From: Billgrantia desiderata | Lineage (GTDB): Bacteria > Pseudomonadota > Gammaproteobacteria > Pseudomonadales > Halomonadaceae | Direction of reading: 5' to 3' | NCBI GenBank assembly: GCA_011742915.1 | Contig: JAAQTN010000015.1 | Span: forward strand, 36,315 to 100,314 | Length of the DNA: 64,000 nucleotides | Shown here: one piece after another, positions 46,252 to 56,716 of the stretch | Layout: the number at the start of each line of letters is the position of its first letter | Numbering within the stretch: position 1 is the first letter of the stretch | Notes under the pieces: model-generated | What the model saw: the letters and a program-made list of their open reading frames with translations, nothing else | The model's database searches: none | Told to the model about the DNA's origin: nothing | Made by a program: the position numbers and the translations under genes

Positions 46252-47838
46252 TCAGGAATCGAAGACCGTTGTCGGGTCGAGCGCCTGATAGGTCGCGGCT
46301 CGATTGCGACCACTGGCCTTGGCCTGATACAGGGCATGATCGGCGGCGCGCATGATGTCGCCCGGTGCCGCCGTGTTTGCCTGCTGAGTGGCAATACCGA
46401 TGCTGACGGTCACGTTGCGGCTGGTGGGTGAGGTTTCGTGGTCGAGTCCCAGCGCTTCGATCGCTTCGAGCAGCTCGCGGGCAAGTCGTAGCGCCTCGTC
46501 TTCCGAGGTATTCGGCAGCAGCACGCTGAACTCCTCGCCCCCGGTGCGGGCAACCAGAAACCCCAGCGGTTTGAGCTGCGCTTCCATGTGTTGGGCCAGG
46601 GTGATCAGGCAGGCATCTCCCGCCTGGTGGCCGTAGTGGTCGTTGTAGAGCTTGAAGTGGTCGATGTCGATCATCATGGCAGCATGGCACTGATGTGTGC
46701 CGCTGTGGTGAAGCAGCTCGGCCAGACGCTGGTCGAACAGCCGCCGATTGGCGACTCCCGTCAGGGGATCGTGCAGTGTCAACTCACGCAGCAAGTCCGA
46801 TTGCTGACGCTGGTGGTCGAGCAGGTTGCGAAATTCACGAGAGAGAGTGCCGATCTCGTCGTGGCGTGCCAGGAGTGGTCCGGGCATGGCAGGCGGTACC
46901 GCTTCCCGGTGAAGGCGCTGAGTGAAGGTGGCCAACTGGCGCAGCGGCAAGAGCACCATGCGCTCGAGCAGCCACAGCACGATGAGCAGCGTGGCGATCA
47001 GCACACCACTGGTCCAATAGAGGGCGAAGCGGAAGGTTTCGAGGCTGGCCTGGTAACGCTGGCGCGGCAATGCGGCATCGATATGCAAGGCGTGGCTCGA
47101 TGGCAGGGCCGGGACGAGGCGGCTAGCCGTCATATACGTGGGAGAAATGCGCTCCAGAACCTGTGCGAAGTCAGCTTGCGCCGGAACGGGACTGAGCTCC
47201 AGCTCGATGCCGGTAGTATCGCGCAGCTGCTCGATCCAGGGCTCGCTGAGCGGACGCACCATGGCCAGCCAGCCGGCGGCGGGCGTCTCCTGATGACTCT
47301 GATGGATCGGCGAGAGTCCGACCATGGCAAGCCCTGGCGCGGCCAGCAGCCAGGTATGGGTGGCATCTTCCAACCCTTGGGCGACATGGCGGCTGAGAAA
47401 CGCGATGGAAGCGTTGGCCCAATCGCATGGTGGCATGTTGCCCGGGCATGAGGCGAATTCACCGTGCTCATCGTAGCCCGCGACCCAGTAGGGCTCGTTG
47501 CTTGCATCAAGAAACACCATCAACTCGAGGTCTAGGGTCTCGAGCGTCGATTCGTAGAGGTTGGAATCGACGTACTGCGGTCGCAGGCCCTGAACGAAGT
47601 CGTAGGTGTCGTCCCAGTGCGCCCAGTCTTCCACCAGGCGGCGCATGTGATTGAGCTCGGCGCCCAGCGCACGTTCGATCCGGTCGAGCTCGGCGCTGGC
47701 GAATGCCTCTTCGTCTTCCAGCAGAATCGGCATGATCTGGAAGCGCGCGATGGCGACGAGTGAAAGCAATGCCAGGCACAGCACGGCGCAGAGCGACAGA
47801 AGAAAGCGATTACGCAGTGAGCCTTTGAGAGCCGTCAT
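46252..47838 (-). CDS. CHASE4-HAMP-GGDEF diguanylate cyclase
   Basis: A 528-residue membrane cyclase. TM1 (about 10-34) is followed by a periplasmic CHASE4 domain (VEDWAHWDDTYDFVQG is its hallmark), TM2 (about 270-292), HAMP, and a GGDEF domain (DPLTGVANRRLFDQRL, IDIDHFKLYNDHYGH, ARTGGEEFSVLLP). The active-site variant is GGEEF, which is catalytic. The RxxD product-inhibition site normally just upstream is absent (PLGFLVART), so feedback control may be lacking. ATG 47838 gives a normal cytoplasmic start. It probably makes c-di-GMP, opposing the EAL phosphodiesterase at 20.7-21.4 kb. Confidence 0.92.
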   Translation of the reverse strand: MTALKGSLRNRFLLSLCAVLCLALLSLVAIARFQIMPILLEDEEAFASAELDRIERALGAELNHMRRLVEDWAHWDDTYDFVQGLRPQYVDSNLYESTLETLDLELMVFLDASNEPYWVAGYDEHGEFASCPGNMPPCDWANASIAFLSRHVAQGLEDATHTWLLAAPGLAMVGLSPIHQSHQETPAAGWLAMVRPLSEPWIEQLRDTTGIELELSPVPAQADFAQVLERISPTYMTASRLVPALPSSHALHIDAALPRQRYQASLETFRFALYWTSGVLIATLLIVLWLLERMVLLPLRQLATFTQRLHREAVPPAMPGPLLARHDEIGTLSREFRNLLDHQRQQSDLLRELTLHDPLTGVANRRLFDQRLAELLHHSGTHQCHAAMMIDIDHFKLYNDHYGHQAGDACLITLAQHMEAQLKPLGFLVARTGGEEFSVLLPNTSEDEALRLARELLEAIEALGLDHETSPTSRNVTVSIGIATQQANTAAPGDIMRAADHALYQAKASGRNRAATYQALDPTTVFDS

Positions 47839-47971
47839 GAAGCCTGCCTGTGTCTGGTGCCGCTGCAATGGCCATGAGGGCGGCAATGGCAAAGGACACC
47901 TTGTAGGTGATTTCTTACACTGCTATCGGCTCAGGATGACAATTCTTTAGAAAAATTAGCCTCTCAGCGTT

Positions 47972-48007
47972 CGGCTATCCGCACGGCCGCAGCCGTGCGG
48001 ATAGCCG
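47972..48007 (-). terminator. Hairpin terminator after metG
   Basis: A perfect 16-base inverted repeat (47972-47987 and 47992-48007) with a 4-base loop, 10 bases past the metG stop. On the minus strand a T-rich stretch (TAATTTTT) follows after about 14 bases. The remaining 47839-47971 before the GGDEF start holds no gene. Confidence 0.75.
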
Positions 48008-48016
48008 CTTGCATCG

Positions 48017-50059
48017 CTATCTGACGCGCTGGCCGGGCTCGGCACCGGAATCCGGTGAGAGCAGGTAGATGCCGTCGTCGTTACCCGCTGCCAGTACCAT
48101 ACCCTCCGACATGCCAAAGCGCATCTTGCGCGGCGCCAGGTTGGCGACCATGACCGTCAGGCGGCCTTCCAGGGCTTCCGGCGAGTAGGCGGAGCGAATG
48201 CCGGCAAAGACGTTGCGCGTTTCACCGCCCAGATCCAGTGTCAACTGCAGCAGCTTGTCGGCCCCCTCGACATAGTCGGCCTTGGCGATCCGGGCGATGC
48301 GCAGGTCGACCTTGGCGAAATCGTCGAAGGCGATCTCGGCAGCAATGGGATCTTCGGCCAGCGGCCCCTTGGCCGCCTCCTTGAGTTTCTGCTCTTCCAC
48401 CAGGTCCTCCTTCGATGCCTCGATCATGGCATCGATCTTCTCCCGCTCGACGCGGGTCATCAACGGTTTGAACTTGGCGATCTCATGTCCTAGCAATACC
48501 TCATGGCGGCTCGCCCAGTCGAGGGAGGGCAGCCTGAGGAACTCGCGCGCCTGCTCGGCCATGGCCGGCACCACCGGGGCTAGATAGACCATCAGCTGGC
48601 GGAACAGGTTGATGCCCACCGAACAGATCTCCAGCACTTCCTGCTCGCGTCCCTCCTGCTTGGCCAGTACCCATGGCTCCTTGTCGGCAATGTAGATGTT
48701 GGCCTCGTCGGCCAGCTCCATGATCTTGCGCACGGCGCGGCCGAACTCGCGGGTCTCGAAGTCCTCGGCGATGGCGTCGCCGGCGGCGATGAAGCGTGCC
48801 ACCAGCTCCGGTTCGGCACAGTGGGCGGAGAGCCGGCCGTCGCCCAACTTCTTGACGAACCCGGCACAGCGGCTGGCGATGTTGACCACCTTGCCCACCA
48901 GGTCGGCATTCACACGGGCGGCGAAGTCTTCCAGGTTGAGGTCCAGGTCGTCGACCCGCGAGGTGAGCTTGGCGGCGAAGTAGTAGCGCAGGTATTCGGG
49001 GTTCAGGTGCTCGGCGTATGTTGCGGCCTTGATGAAGGTACCGCGCGACTTCGACATCTTGGCGCCGTTGACGGTAACGAAGCCATGGCAGTTCACCGCC
49101 GTGGGTGTGCGGAAATCGGCGCCATGCAGCATGGCGGGCCAGAACAGCGCGTGGAAGTAGACGATGTCCTTGCCGATGAAGTGATAGACCTCGGCTTCGG
49201 AGTCCTTCTTCCAGAAGGCGTCGAAATCGAGGCCGGTGCGGTCGCACAGGTTCTTGAAGCTGGCCAGATAGCCGATCGGTGCATCGAGCCAGACATAGAA
49301 ATACTTGCCCGGTGCGTCGGGAATCTCGAAGCCGAAGTAGGGCGCATCGCGGGAGATGTCCCACTCGTTGAGCCCGGATTCGAACCACTCCTGCAGCTTG
49401 TTGCCGATCTGCGTCTGCACGTGGCCGCCGCGGGTCCACTGCTTGAGGAAGTCGGCAAAGTCGGGAAGCTTGAAGAAGTAATGCGTCGAGCTGCGCACCT
49501 CGGGCGTGGCGCCGGAAATCGCCGATACCGGATCGATCAGCTCCGCCGGGGTATAGGTGGCGCCGCAGGCCTCGCAGTTGTCACCGTACTGGTCGGCGGT
49601 CTTGCACTTGGGGCAGGTGCCCTTGATGAAGCGGTCGGCCAGGAACAGGCCCTTTACCGGATCGTACATCTGCTCGATGTCGCGGGTGGCAATGTGGCCG
49701 CGGTCGCGCAGGCGGGTATAGATCAGCTCGCTGAAGTAGCGGTTCTCTTCGGAATGGGTCGAGTGGTAGTTGTCGAAGGCCACGCCGAAGGTGGCGAAAT
49801 CGGCCTGATGCTCGGCCGAGACACGCTCGATCAGCGCCTCGGAGCTGATCCCCTCCTGTTCGGCGCGCAGCATGATCGCAGTGCCGTGGGCATCGTCGGC
49901 GCACACATAGTGGCACTCGTTGCCGCGGCTCTTCTGGAAACGCACCCAGATATCGGTCTGGATGTACTCCAGCAGATGGCCGAGGTGGATCGAGCCGTTG
50001 GCGTAGGGCAGGGCACTGGTAACCAGGATCTTGCGCGGGGCGCTTGCGTTGTTCGACAT
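48017..50059 (-). CDS. metG: Methionyl-tRNA synthetase
   Basis: Charges tRNA-Met in the cytoplasm. The 680-residue product has the class I signature SIHLGH (HIGH motif, about residue 20), the zinc knuckle [18 protein letters not shown] (about 145), KMSKS in [12 protein letters not shown], the anticodon-binding helical domain, and a C-terminal Trbp111-like tRNA-binding OB domain ([20 protein letters not shown]). Length is that of the long, dimeric form as in E. coli. No odd features. Confidence 0.99.
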   Translation of the reverse strand: MSNNASAPRKILVTSALPYANGSIHLGHLLEYIQTDIWVRFQKSRGNECHYVCADDAHGTAIMLRAEQEGISSEALIERVSAEHQADFATFGVAFDNYHSTHSEENRYFSELIYTRLRDRGHIATRDIEQMYDPVKGLFLADRFIKGTCPKCKTADQYGDNCEACGATYTPAELIDPVSAISGATPEVRSSTHYFFKLPDFADFLKQWTRGGHVQTQIGNKLQEWFESGLNEWDISRDAPYFGFEIPDAPGKYFYVWLDAPIGYLASFKNLCDRTGLDFDAFWKKDSEAEVYHFIGKDIVYFHALFWPAMLHGADFRTPTAVNCHGFVTVNGAKMSKSRGTFIKAATYAEHLNPEYLRYYFAAKLTSRVDDLDLNLEDFAARVNADLVGKVVNIASRCAGFVKKLGDGRLSAHCAEPELVARFIAAGDAIAEDFETREFGRAVRKIMELADEANIYIADKEPWVLAKQEGREQEVLEICSVGINLFRQLMVYLAPVVPAMAEQAREFLRLPSLDWASRHEVLLGHEIAKFKPLMTRVEREKIDAMIEASKEDLVEEQKLKEAAKGPLAEDPIAAEIAFDDFAKVDLRIARIAKADYVEGADKLLQLTLDLGGETRNVFAGIRSAYSPEALEGRLTVMVANLAPRKMRFGMSEGMVLAAGNDDGIYLLSPDSGAEPGQRVR

Positions 50060-50288
50060 ATCGGCTCGGATATTCCCAGGAAAAACAGACCCTCGATTGT
50101 AGCTGTCTTCCTATCTCGCTGCATCTGCTGAGGCCCGGGATTGGCCTGCCACGGGTCGCTTGGAGTATCATGAACGTATCCACCGCTGTTGGCCTATGGA
50201 TGGGCCGCTGCGGCAGGACTCAACGCATGCCCGTTACGCATCATCCAAAAAACGAACGTATGACGTTTCACTTCGTGAGGATGATACG

Positions 50289-50561
50289 ATGAAACTGCGA
50301 CTTTCCGCTCTCCCCCTGTTTCTTGTAGCCACTCTGCTGGTGGGCTGCGGCACCAATGCCGTGGCACCGCGCTATACCAGCGAGAACCCCGACATCATGC
50401 GCATCGGCAACGATCGCCCCGCTGACCCGGAACGCCGCGTCGAGGATCTCGGTACCTACTGCGTCGAGGTCACCGAAACCTGGAACTCCCATGGCAGAAC
50501 GCCGGACGGCCAGACCCTGTGGGCCAAGGACACCCGGCGTGCCGTCGTCCCCTGTGACTGA
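50289..50561 (+). CDS. Small lipoprotein, paralogue 1
   Basis: A 90-residue predicted lipoprotein with a signal peptide and lipobox LLVGC (Cys about 19). The mature part is short and hydrophilic: APRYTSENPDIMRIGNDRP, YCVEVTETWNSHGRTPDGQ, TLWAKDTRRAVVPC. It has two further Cys that could pair. The protein at 56.7-57.0 kb has the same layout with the same WNxHGxTPDGQTLWAKDT core. I do not recognise the family. GTGAGGATGATACG precedes ATG 50289. The stop codon lies inside the first unit of a 17-base tandem repeat. Confidence 0.8.
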   Translation: MKLRLSALPLFLVATLLVGCGTNAVAPRYTSENPDIMRIGNDRPADPERRVEDLGTYCVEVTETWNSHGRTPDGQTLWAKDTRRAVVPCD

Positions 50562-50603
50562 GAGTGCCCTGTGACTGAGAGTGCCGTGTGACTGAGAGTG
50601 CCG
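50553..50603. repeat. 17-bp tandem repeat, three copies, overlapping a stop codon
   Basis: Units 50553-50569, 50570-50586 and 50587-50603 read TGTGACTGAGAGTGCC plus C, G and G. The first unit encodes the last residues Cys-Asp and the stop of the lipoprotein gene. Copy-number change would alter only the 3' untranslated region. Confidence 0.9.
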
Positions 50604-50622
50604 TGTGTATCCGGCAACACGA

Positions 50623-50649
50623 CCGGCCCGCGCCCATGGCGCGGGCCGG
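50623..50649 (+). terminator. Hairpin terminator after lipoprotein 1
   Basis: CCGGCCCGCGCC and GGCGCGGGCCGG form a perfect 12-base GC stem with the loop CAT. It follows the tandem repeat and is followed by CTCGTTT. Confidence 0.75.
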
Positions 50650-50770
50650 CTCGTTTAACCCGCGTTCGAGGCGCAGGCCAAAGGTGTCTTCGGTTCTCGC
50701 TGGCAGGGCTCGTCTCGGCGACTAGACTGGTAGGCACAAGCAAAAGGAACCTGCTGCCAGGAGAGTCGCC

Positions 50771-51997
50771 ATGGAACGCATAGGCCATCGTTCACGTATT
50801 TGCCCCCATTTCCCCGTTGCATCCCGTACGCTGATCGTCGAATCGCGCACGCTGCCGACCCCGCAACCGCTCGCCCGCTGGCGGGTCGGCGGGCTGGCAT
50901 TGGCGGCCGGTGCCGCCTTGGCTCTCGTCGTGGCCGGCATGGCGGAAGCCCAGGCACGGGAGCCCGATTCGGACAGGCTGATGGGCCAGGAGGCGGAAGC
51001 CGGGGAGTCCGGGCTCGAACACCCGAGCGAATATCTCGTGGTGACGGATTTTCCCGGTGAGCTGACCGACGCCGATCTTGCCACTTGGCAGGAGCACGTT
51101 CCCGACATCCAGGACGTGGAAATTCCCTCCTCGGCGGACGACTACCAACAGCCGGCACTGTTCTACGCGCCCGAAGGTGAAGAGGAACGGCCGCTGCTGC
51201 TGGTGCTGCACAGCTGGAGCACCGATTACCAGCAGAACATCGACATTCCTCTCGCCGAGTTCGCAGTGGCCAACGACTGGGCGTTCATCCATCCCGACTT
51301 CCGCGGCGCCAATGACGGGCGGCCCGAATCGACGGCTTCCGAGCTGGTCATCTCCGACATGGAGGATGCGCTGGAATATGCCCGGGAGAATGCCAGCGTC
51401 GATGAGTCGCGCATCTATCTACTGGGCTACTCGGGTGGGGCCATGAATGCGCTGCACCTGGCCAGCCGCCAGCCCGATACCTTTGCCGGCGTGGCCGCCT
51501 GGGTGCCGGTCTACGATCTGGTCAGCTGGCACGCATGGCACGAGGGAAGCGCCGAGGACTACGCCGAGCAGATCGAGGGCGCCTGCGGGGGCGTGCCGGA
51601 AGAGGGCAGCGAGGCACATGACGAGTGCGTCCAGCGCAGCCCCAAGGCCCACGTACCCGATGCGGCAGGCGAGATGCGGGTCGTGATCGCTCATGGCATC
51701 CACGATGACCTCGTCCCGGTCGATCAGGCGCTGCATGCCTACAACGATCTGGTCGAGGAAGAGGCTCGTCTCTCTCAGGAGCAGATCGAGGCGATCGAGG
51801 AGAATCGGGAAGTGCCGGACGAGCTGGTCGAGCGCTCGCTGCACCAGGAGCGCGAGTATCCGCACTTCGACGCTGCCGAGGCCTCGGTGCTGCTGCATCT
51901 GCAGTCCGGTCCGGCGGAACTGGTGCTGTTCGATGGCGAGCACGACATGCTGTATCGCCCCGGTCTCGAATGGCTTGCCAAGCAAGAACGTGAATGA
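50771..51997 (+). CDS. Exported alpha/beta hydrolase, prolyl-oligopeptidase-like
   Basis: A 408-residue protein with a long N-terminal region containing a membrane/signal segment (about 40-60; VGGLALAAGAALALVVAGMA) and then an alpha/beta-hydrolase domain of the S9 type. Catalytic candidates are Ser in LLGYSGGAMNAL, Asp in HGIHDDLVP and His in DGEHDML. The oxyanion region is LLLVLHSWSTD. Two Cys (GACGGV, DECVQ) may form a disulfide in the periplasm. It could be a periplasmic esterase or peptidase; substrate unknown. CAGGAGAGTCGCC precedes the ATG. mepA follows after 29 bases. Confidence 0.85.
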   Translation: MERIGHRSRICPHFPVASRTLIVESRTLPTPQPLARWRVGGLALAAGAALALVVAGMAEAQAREPDSDRLMGQEAEAGESGLEHPSEYLVVTDFPGELTDADLATWQEHVPDIQDVEIPSSADDYQQPALFYAPEGEEERPLLLVLHSWSTDYQQNIDIPLAEFAVANDWAFIHPDFRGANDGRPESTASELVISDMEDALEYARENASVDESRIYLLGYSGGAMNALHLASRQPDTFAGVAAWVPVYDLVSWHAWHEGSAEDYAEQIEGACGGVPEEGSEAHDECVQRSPKAHVPDAAGEMRVVIAHGIHDDLVPVDQALHAYNDLVEEEARLSQEQIEAIEENREVPDELVERSLHQEREYPHFDAAEASVLLHLQSGPAELVLFDGEHDMLYRPGLEWLAKQERE

Positions 51998-52026
51998 GGA
52001 TATCGCCCACCCAGCAAGGATGAATC

Positions 52027-52878
52027 ATGCTTTGCAATGTTCCGACTCGACGCCCAGGCAAGCTGGGCGTCCTCTTGTTTGCCTTGGTTACTCACCCCGT
52101 TTTCGCAGCAAGTCCACCGGCGGGCGGCGCTCCGCCTACCACGCCGGCAGACTGGTCGGAGGTCGAAGAGCCCGTGCTCGGGCCGCCGCGGGTCATCGGG
52201 CCTTTCGACGGCGGTTGCATCGCCGGTGCCGAGCGCCTGCCCGAGGAGGGCATCGGCTATCAGGCGGTGGATCTCGAACGCAACCGACACTATGGGCACC
52301 CCTCGCTGATCGACTACGTCGAGCGGTTGGGAGAACGCGTCAATCAGGCCGGCTTCGGTCCGATCCTGGTCGGCGACATGGCGCAGCCCCGCGGCGGACC
52401 GATGCCCTATGGCCATGTCAGCCACCAAACGGGGCTCGACGTCGACATCTGGTTTCGCCTCGACCTGCCGTTCCTCGAACGCAGCGAACGTGAAGACCTC
52501 GAACAGCCGATACTGGTCGATCCACGCACCAACCGCTTGGACGAGCGCTGGACCGATCAGCATGCCGAGCTCATCCGGCTGGCGGCGGACGACCCGCGCG
52601 TGGCACGAATCTTCGTCGACTCCGCCGTGAAGCGCGACCTCTGCGAGCGACAGTGGGACGACCGCTCCTGGCTGCGCCTGATCCGCCCCTGGCACTCCCA
52701 CGACGAACATCTGCATGTGCGGCTGCGGTGTCCGCCGGACCAGCCCGAGTGTATCGACCAACCGCCGCCGCCACCCGGCGACGGCTGTCAGGCGTTGGCA
52801 CCGACACCGCGCCCGGAGGTCTATCCTTCGCCGAGTCGTTCGTTGCCGCCGGCGTGCAGGGCGATACTCCAACAGTAA
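52027..52878 (+). CDS. mepA: Penicillin-insensitive murein endopeptidase MepA
   Basis: Periplasmic metallopeptidase that cuts D-Ala-meso-DAP cross-links in peptidoglycan. The 283-residue product has a signal peptide (about 1-27), the metal-binding MPYGHVSHQTGLDVDIWF and the second site WHSHDEHLHVRLRCP. Length is normal (E. coli 274). A Pro-rich stretch (QPPPPPGDGC) precedes the C-terminal Cys. Short gap to the upstream hydrolase gene suggests co-transcription. Confidence 0.96.
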   Translation: MLCNVPTRRPGKLGVLLFALVTHPVFAASPPAGGAPPTTPADWSEVEEPVLGPPRVIGPFDGGCIAGAERLPEEGIGYQAVDLERNRHYGHPSLIDYVERLGERVNQAGFGPILVGDMAQPRGGPMPYGHVSHQTGLDVDIWFRLDLPFLERSEREDLEQPILVDPRTNRLDERWTDQHAELIRLAADDPRVARIFVDSAVKRDLCERQWDDRSWLRLIRPWHSHDEHLHVRLRCPPDQPECIDQPPPPPGDGCQALAPTPRPEVYPSPSRSLPPACRAILQQ

Positions 52879-52920
52879 CGCTGTAACGACAGCCTCCGGC
52901 CTGCCCGGTAGAATGGTCGA

Positions 52921-55323
52921 ATGACGGGCAGGCGAGAGGCAGCGGTGGAACGGCAGGGTTTCGTGCTGACGCGGCACTGGCGGGATACTCCCGCAGGCTG
53001 CGAGGTGAGCTTCTGGCTGGCGACCGATGCCGGACCCTGCCACGTGCGCCTGCCGCCGCAGCCTGCGGTGGCGTTCCTGCCCGCCGCTCGGCGCCAGGAA
53101 GCGGAGCGACTGCTGCCTGCCGAGCCTGGTATCGAACTCAAACCCCTCGCGCTGCGCGATTTTCATCGACAGCCGGTGGTCGGGCTCTATTGCCGTCAGC
53201 AGCGCCAGCTGCAGCAGTGCGAGAGACGGCTGCGTGAAGGCGGTATCGCCCTCCTCGAGGCCGACGTGCGCCCGCCGGAGCGCTACCTCATGGAACGCTT
53301 CATCACCGCCCCGGTGCGCTTCAGCGGCGAGCGCGAGACCGACGGCATGTGGTCCAGCGTTCAGCTCAGGCCGGCAGAGCGCTATCGCCCTCGCCTAAGG
53401 CTGGCGTCGCTGGACATCGAGACCAGTGAGCGAGGTGAGCTCTACTCCATTGCGATTGCCTGCGGCGAGCAGCGCCAGGTCTTCATGCTCGGCCCGCCCA
53501 ACGGCCAGCAGGGCGAGGCCGAGCGTGAGCGGGACTTCGCCCTCGAATATTGCGATAGCCGCCAGGCGCTGCTCGAGTGCCTCAACGACTGGTTCGCCCA
53601 GCACGACCCCGACGCCATCATCGGCTGGAGCCTGGTGCAGTTCGACCTGCGCCTGCTGCAGCGTCACGCCGAGCAGCTGGGCGTGCCGTTGCTTCTGGGG
53701 CGTGGCGGCGAGCCGCTCGGCTGGCGCGCGCATGGCAGCAATGCCAACCACTACTTCGCCTCCGCGGCAGGACGATTGATCATCGACGGCATCGAAGCCT
53801 TGCGCCAGGCCACCTGGCAATTTGCCTCGTTCAGCCTGGAGCATGTCGCCCAGGAGCTGTTGGGCGAGGGCAAGGCCATCGACAACCCCTACCAACGCAT
53901 GGACGAGATCAACCGCATGTTCGCCGAGGACAAGCCCGCGCTTGCCCGCTACAACCTCAAGGACTGCGAGCTGGTCACGCGTATCTTCGACAAGACCGAG
54001 CTGATCGACTTCCTGCTGGAGCGGGCCAGCGTTACCGGTCTGCCGGCCGACCGCAGCGGCGGTTCGGTGGCCGCCTTCAGCCACCTCTATCTGCCGCGCA
54101 TGCATCGTCTGGGGTTCGTGGCGCCGAACCTGGCTCAGCCGGGGGAGCGAGAGGGCGACGATAGCCCGGGCGGTTTCGTCATGGACTCCCGGCCTGGGCT
54201 CTACGACTCGGTGCTGGTGCTCGACTTCAAGAGTCTCTATCCGTCGATCATTCGCACTTACCTGGTCGATCCGGTGGGGTTGGTGGTGGGGTTGGAGGAG
54301 TCCGAGTCGCAGAGCGTGCCCGGCTTTCGCGGCGCGCGTTTCTCGCGTACCTGCCATGCGCTGCCCGATCTGGTCGCACGCGTGTGGCAGGGGCGAGACG
54401 CCGCCAAGCGCGAAGGCAATGCACCGCTGTCACAGGCGCTCAAGATCATCATGAACTCCTTCTACGGTGTGCTCGGTTCGCGGGGCTGTCGCTTCTTCGA
54501 TCCGCGCCTGGCATCGTCGATCACCCTGCGCGGACACGAGATCATGCGCCGTACCCGCGAGCTGATCGAAGCCGAGGGCTACACGGTGATCTACGGCGAT
54601 ACCGATTCCACCTTCGTCTGGCTGGGCAGTGCCCATGAAGAGCCCGAGGCCCACGCCATCGGTCAGCGCCTGGCGGCGCGGGTCAATGGCTGGTGGGGTG
54701 AGCATCTGGCGACGGAATACGGCCTCACCAGTGCCTTGGAGCTGCAGTTCGAGACTCACTACCGGCGCTTCCTGATGCCTACCATCCGCGGCGCGGCAGA
54801 GGGCAGCAAGAAGCGCTATGCGGGACTGGTACGCGATGCACAGGGGCAGGAGCGTGTCGTCTTCAAGGGGCTGGAGACGGTGCGGGCCGACTGGTCTCCA
54901 TTGGCCAAGATCTTTCAGCAGGAGCTTTACCGGCGCGTCTTCGTCGGCGAAAGCTATCGTGACTTCGTGCGTGACTACGTGGGGCGCACCCTGGCCGGTG
55001 AGTTCGACGAGCGCCTGGTGTACCGCAAGCGACTGCGCCGCCGGCTCGATGAATATCGCCGTAACGTGCCGCCCCACGTGCGTGCCGCGCGCATGGCGGA
55101 TGAGCTCAACGACCGGCTGGGCCGCCCGCGGCAGTATCAGCAGGGCGGCTGGATCCGTTACGTGATCACCGTTGCCGGACCGGAGCCGCTCGAAGCCCGC
55201 CGCTCGGCCATCGACTATGACCACTATCTCTCGCGTCAGCTGCAGCCCGTCGCCGATGCCATTCTTCCTTTTCTGGGCGACGATTTCGTCAGCTTGATCG
55301 ACCGTCAGCTCGGCCTCTTCTAA
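52921..55323 (+). CDS. polB: DNA polymerase II
   Basis: Family B polymerase used in repair and bypass of lesions, usually under SOS control. The 800-residue product carries the 3'-5' exonuclease motifs ([37 protein letters not shown]) and polymerase motifs A ([15 protein letters not shown]), B ([12 protein letters not shown]) and C ([11 protein letters not shown]), plus KKRYAGLV. Length is close to E. coli Pol II (783). No clear LexA box was found in the 42-base gap to mepA. Confidence 0.98.
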   Translation: MTGRREAAVERQGFVLTRHWRDTPAGCEVSFWLATDAGPCHVRLPPQPAVAFLPAARRQEAERLLPAEPGIELKPLALRDFHRQPVVGLYCRQQRQLQQCERRLREGGIALLEADVRPPERYLMERFITAPVRFSGERETDGMWSSVQLRPAERYRPRLRLASLDIETSERGELYSIAIACGEQRQVFMLGPPNGQQGEAERERDFALEYCDSRQALLECLNDWFAQHDPDAIIGWSLVQFDLRLLQRHAEQLGVPLLLGRGGEPLGWRAHGSNANHYFASAAGRLIIDGIEALRQATWQFASFSLEHVAQELLGEGKAIDNPYQRMDEINRMFAEDKPALARYNLKDCELVTRIFDKTELIDFLLERASVTGLPADRSGGSVAAFSHLYLPRMHRLGFVAPNLAQPGEREGDDSPGGFVMDSRPGLYDSVLVLDFKSLYPSIIRTYLVDPVGLVVGLEESESQSVPGFRGARFSRTCHALPDLVARVWQGRDAAKREGNAPLSQALKIIMNSFYGVLGSRGCRFFDPRLASSITLRGHEIMRRTRELIEAEGYTVIYGDTDSTFVWLGSAHEEPEAHAIGQRLAARVNGWWGEHLATEYGLTSALELQFETHYRRFLMPTIRGAAEGSKKRYAGLVRDAQGQERVVFKGLETVRADWSPLAKIFQQELYRRVFVGESYRDFVRDYVGRTLAGEFDERLVYRKRLRRRLDEYRRNVPPHVRAARMADELNDRLGRPRQYQQGGWIRYVITVAGPEPLEARRSAIDYDHYLSRQLQPVADAILPFLGDDFVSLIDRQLGLF

Positions 55324-55332
55324 TCCACCGGT

Positions 55333-56472
55333 CTACCTGCCGTTCGCTTCGGTGTTGCCAAAGGGCTGGCCGTTCATGAACTGGCGGCGCCAAGTGCGTA
55401 CTTTCTCATGCGGGTAAGCCATGTTGCAGGCCTCGAACAGCTCCTCGAGAAAGCGCTTGCGTTTGCCCTTGCATCTGCCGGCGAGTACGGTGGCCGCGAT
55501 TGACAGCTCGAGTACGCGAAACCTTTCTGAGCGCTCCAGCCGGCTGAGGGCAAAGCGTTGGCCGGGCCAGTCCACATCGATCGCATGCTGCCGATGCTGG
55601 AAGGTGTCGAGCAGGCGTGAGAGCAGATAGACATGGTTGGGGTGGGCATCCTGGTTGGCCATGATCAGTGCGCCAACCGTATGGAGCGCCACCCGTTGTG
55701 CGCGCTCGCTCAGCGGCTCTTGCTCCAGCCTGCCGATCATCGCTTCGATGGCAAAGGGGCCCAACGCCTGCTCGCGAGCCTTGATCATGATCCGCCAGGT
55801 GATGATGGCGTTCCAGGCGGCATACAGGGGGCCGGTGATCAGCGGTAGCAGGCCGCGCAGCGCCACGCGGCCCAGTACCCGGCGCAGGAAAATGCGTAGC
55901 AGGAAGCTGGTCACGCCCACCTTCAGGCGATACATCACCGACATGGCGATCAGCTGCCAGCGGCTCAGGTAGGCGTAAGGATCGATGCCGTAGATCCGGT
56001 GGCGTGGGCTGGGGAACTCGAGTGCGGCACGGCTCAGGCCCAGCAGGGTCAATTCGGCGAGCGGGCTGTCGTGCAGCGGTGCGCCGGCCAGCCGACTGGT
56101 GATGGCCACGCCGCGGAGGGCATTCCAATAGAGAAAGGCGATTTCCACTGCGCTGACCACGCCGGCAACGACAAAGAAACCGGTCCAGTAGGGCAGTTGC
56201 TCCGTCAGGCTCATGCCTTCCATGCCATCGAGCATGCCCTGGCGCATGTACCACTCCATGCCGCCGATGATGCCGCCGGAAACGATGCCCGCCAGCACGG
56301 CCCAGGCAACGCAGCCGTAAAAGGCGCGCTCGATACCTCGGAGTTCATGACGCCGCCGCGCCTGCCTGGGAGTGGCCCGGCGGCGGTTGTACTGCTGCAG
56401 AAAGCGTCCTGCCCAGCGCTCGAAGATGCTCGGTTGCGGGGCGTACTCCTGGTCCGGTCTTGTTTCGGCCAT
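55333..56472 (-). CDS. Membrane protein of unknown function
   Basis: A 379-residue protein I do not recognise. After a basic N terminus (FLQQYNRRRATPRQARRRHE) come two strong membrane helices (WAVLAGIVSGGIIGGMEWYM and WTGFFVVAGVVSAVEIAFLY), further hydrophobic segments around 180-240, and a soluble C-terminal ~130 residues including RVALHTVGALIMANQDAHPN and VLAGRCKGKRKRFLEELF. ATG 56472 (MAETRPDQEY) is preceded by AAGGG; the frame opens earlier at 56535. Convergent with polB and divergent from lipoprotein 2. Function unknown; its helices suggest an inner-membrane location. Confidence 0.75.
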   Translation of the reverse strand: MAETRPDQEYAPQPSIFERWAGRFLQQYNRRRATPRQARRRHELRGIERAFYGCVAWAVLAGIVSGGIIGGMEWYMRQGMLDGMEGMSLTEQLPYWTGFFVVAGVVSAVEIAFLYWNALRGVAITSRLAGAPLHDSPLAELTLLGLSRAALEFPSPRHRIYGIDPYAYLSRWQLIAMSVMYRLKVGVTSFLLRIFLRRVLGRVALRGLLPLITGPLYAAWNAIITWRIMIKAREQALGPFAIEAMIGRLEQEPLSERAQRVALHTVGALIMANQDAHPNHVYLLSRLLDTFQHRQHAIDVDWPGQRFALSRLERSERFRVLELSIAATVLAGRCKGKRKRFLEELFEACNMAYPHEKVRTWRRQFMNGQPFGNTEANGR

Positions 56473-56600
56473 GAAACCCTTGCCATGTCCCTGGTTCCGT
56501 TCGTTATCACCAGCGTAGCGTTGGTCTGGGCTCACGACGAGGAGACACGACCAACGGCATGGATCGTCCTGCTCTTGTCGTGCAGTCCAGCGACCTCATT

Positions 56601-56660
56601 CGTTCGCAAGCGAACGCTGTTCGAAAAAGATTGACGCTGTACCGAGGCGAATGATATTTA
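56601..56660 (+). promoter_or_regulatory. Palindrome and candidate promoter before lipoprotein 2
   Basis: CGTTCGC-AA-GCGAACG (56601-56616) is a perfect palindrome. Fifteen bases later TTGACG (56631-56636) and TATTTA (56655-56660), 18 bases apart, could be the -35 and -10 of the lipoprotein gene. The palindrome may be an operator in this divergent gap (56473-56716). Confidence 0.45.
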
Positions 56661-56716
56661 GCCGCTACCGGCAATGCCTGCCGGAGCGAAAACGACATTC
56701 TCGAGGGTTTGTGAAC

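Noticed and set aside
55333-56472. Naming the membrane protein after a specific family
   Set aside because: I recalled a possible family name but no motif in view confirms it, so it is left as unknown.
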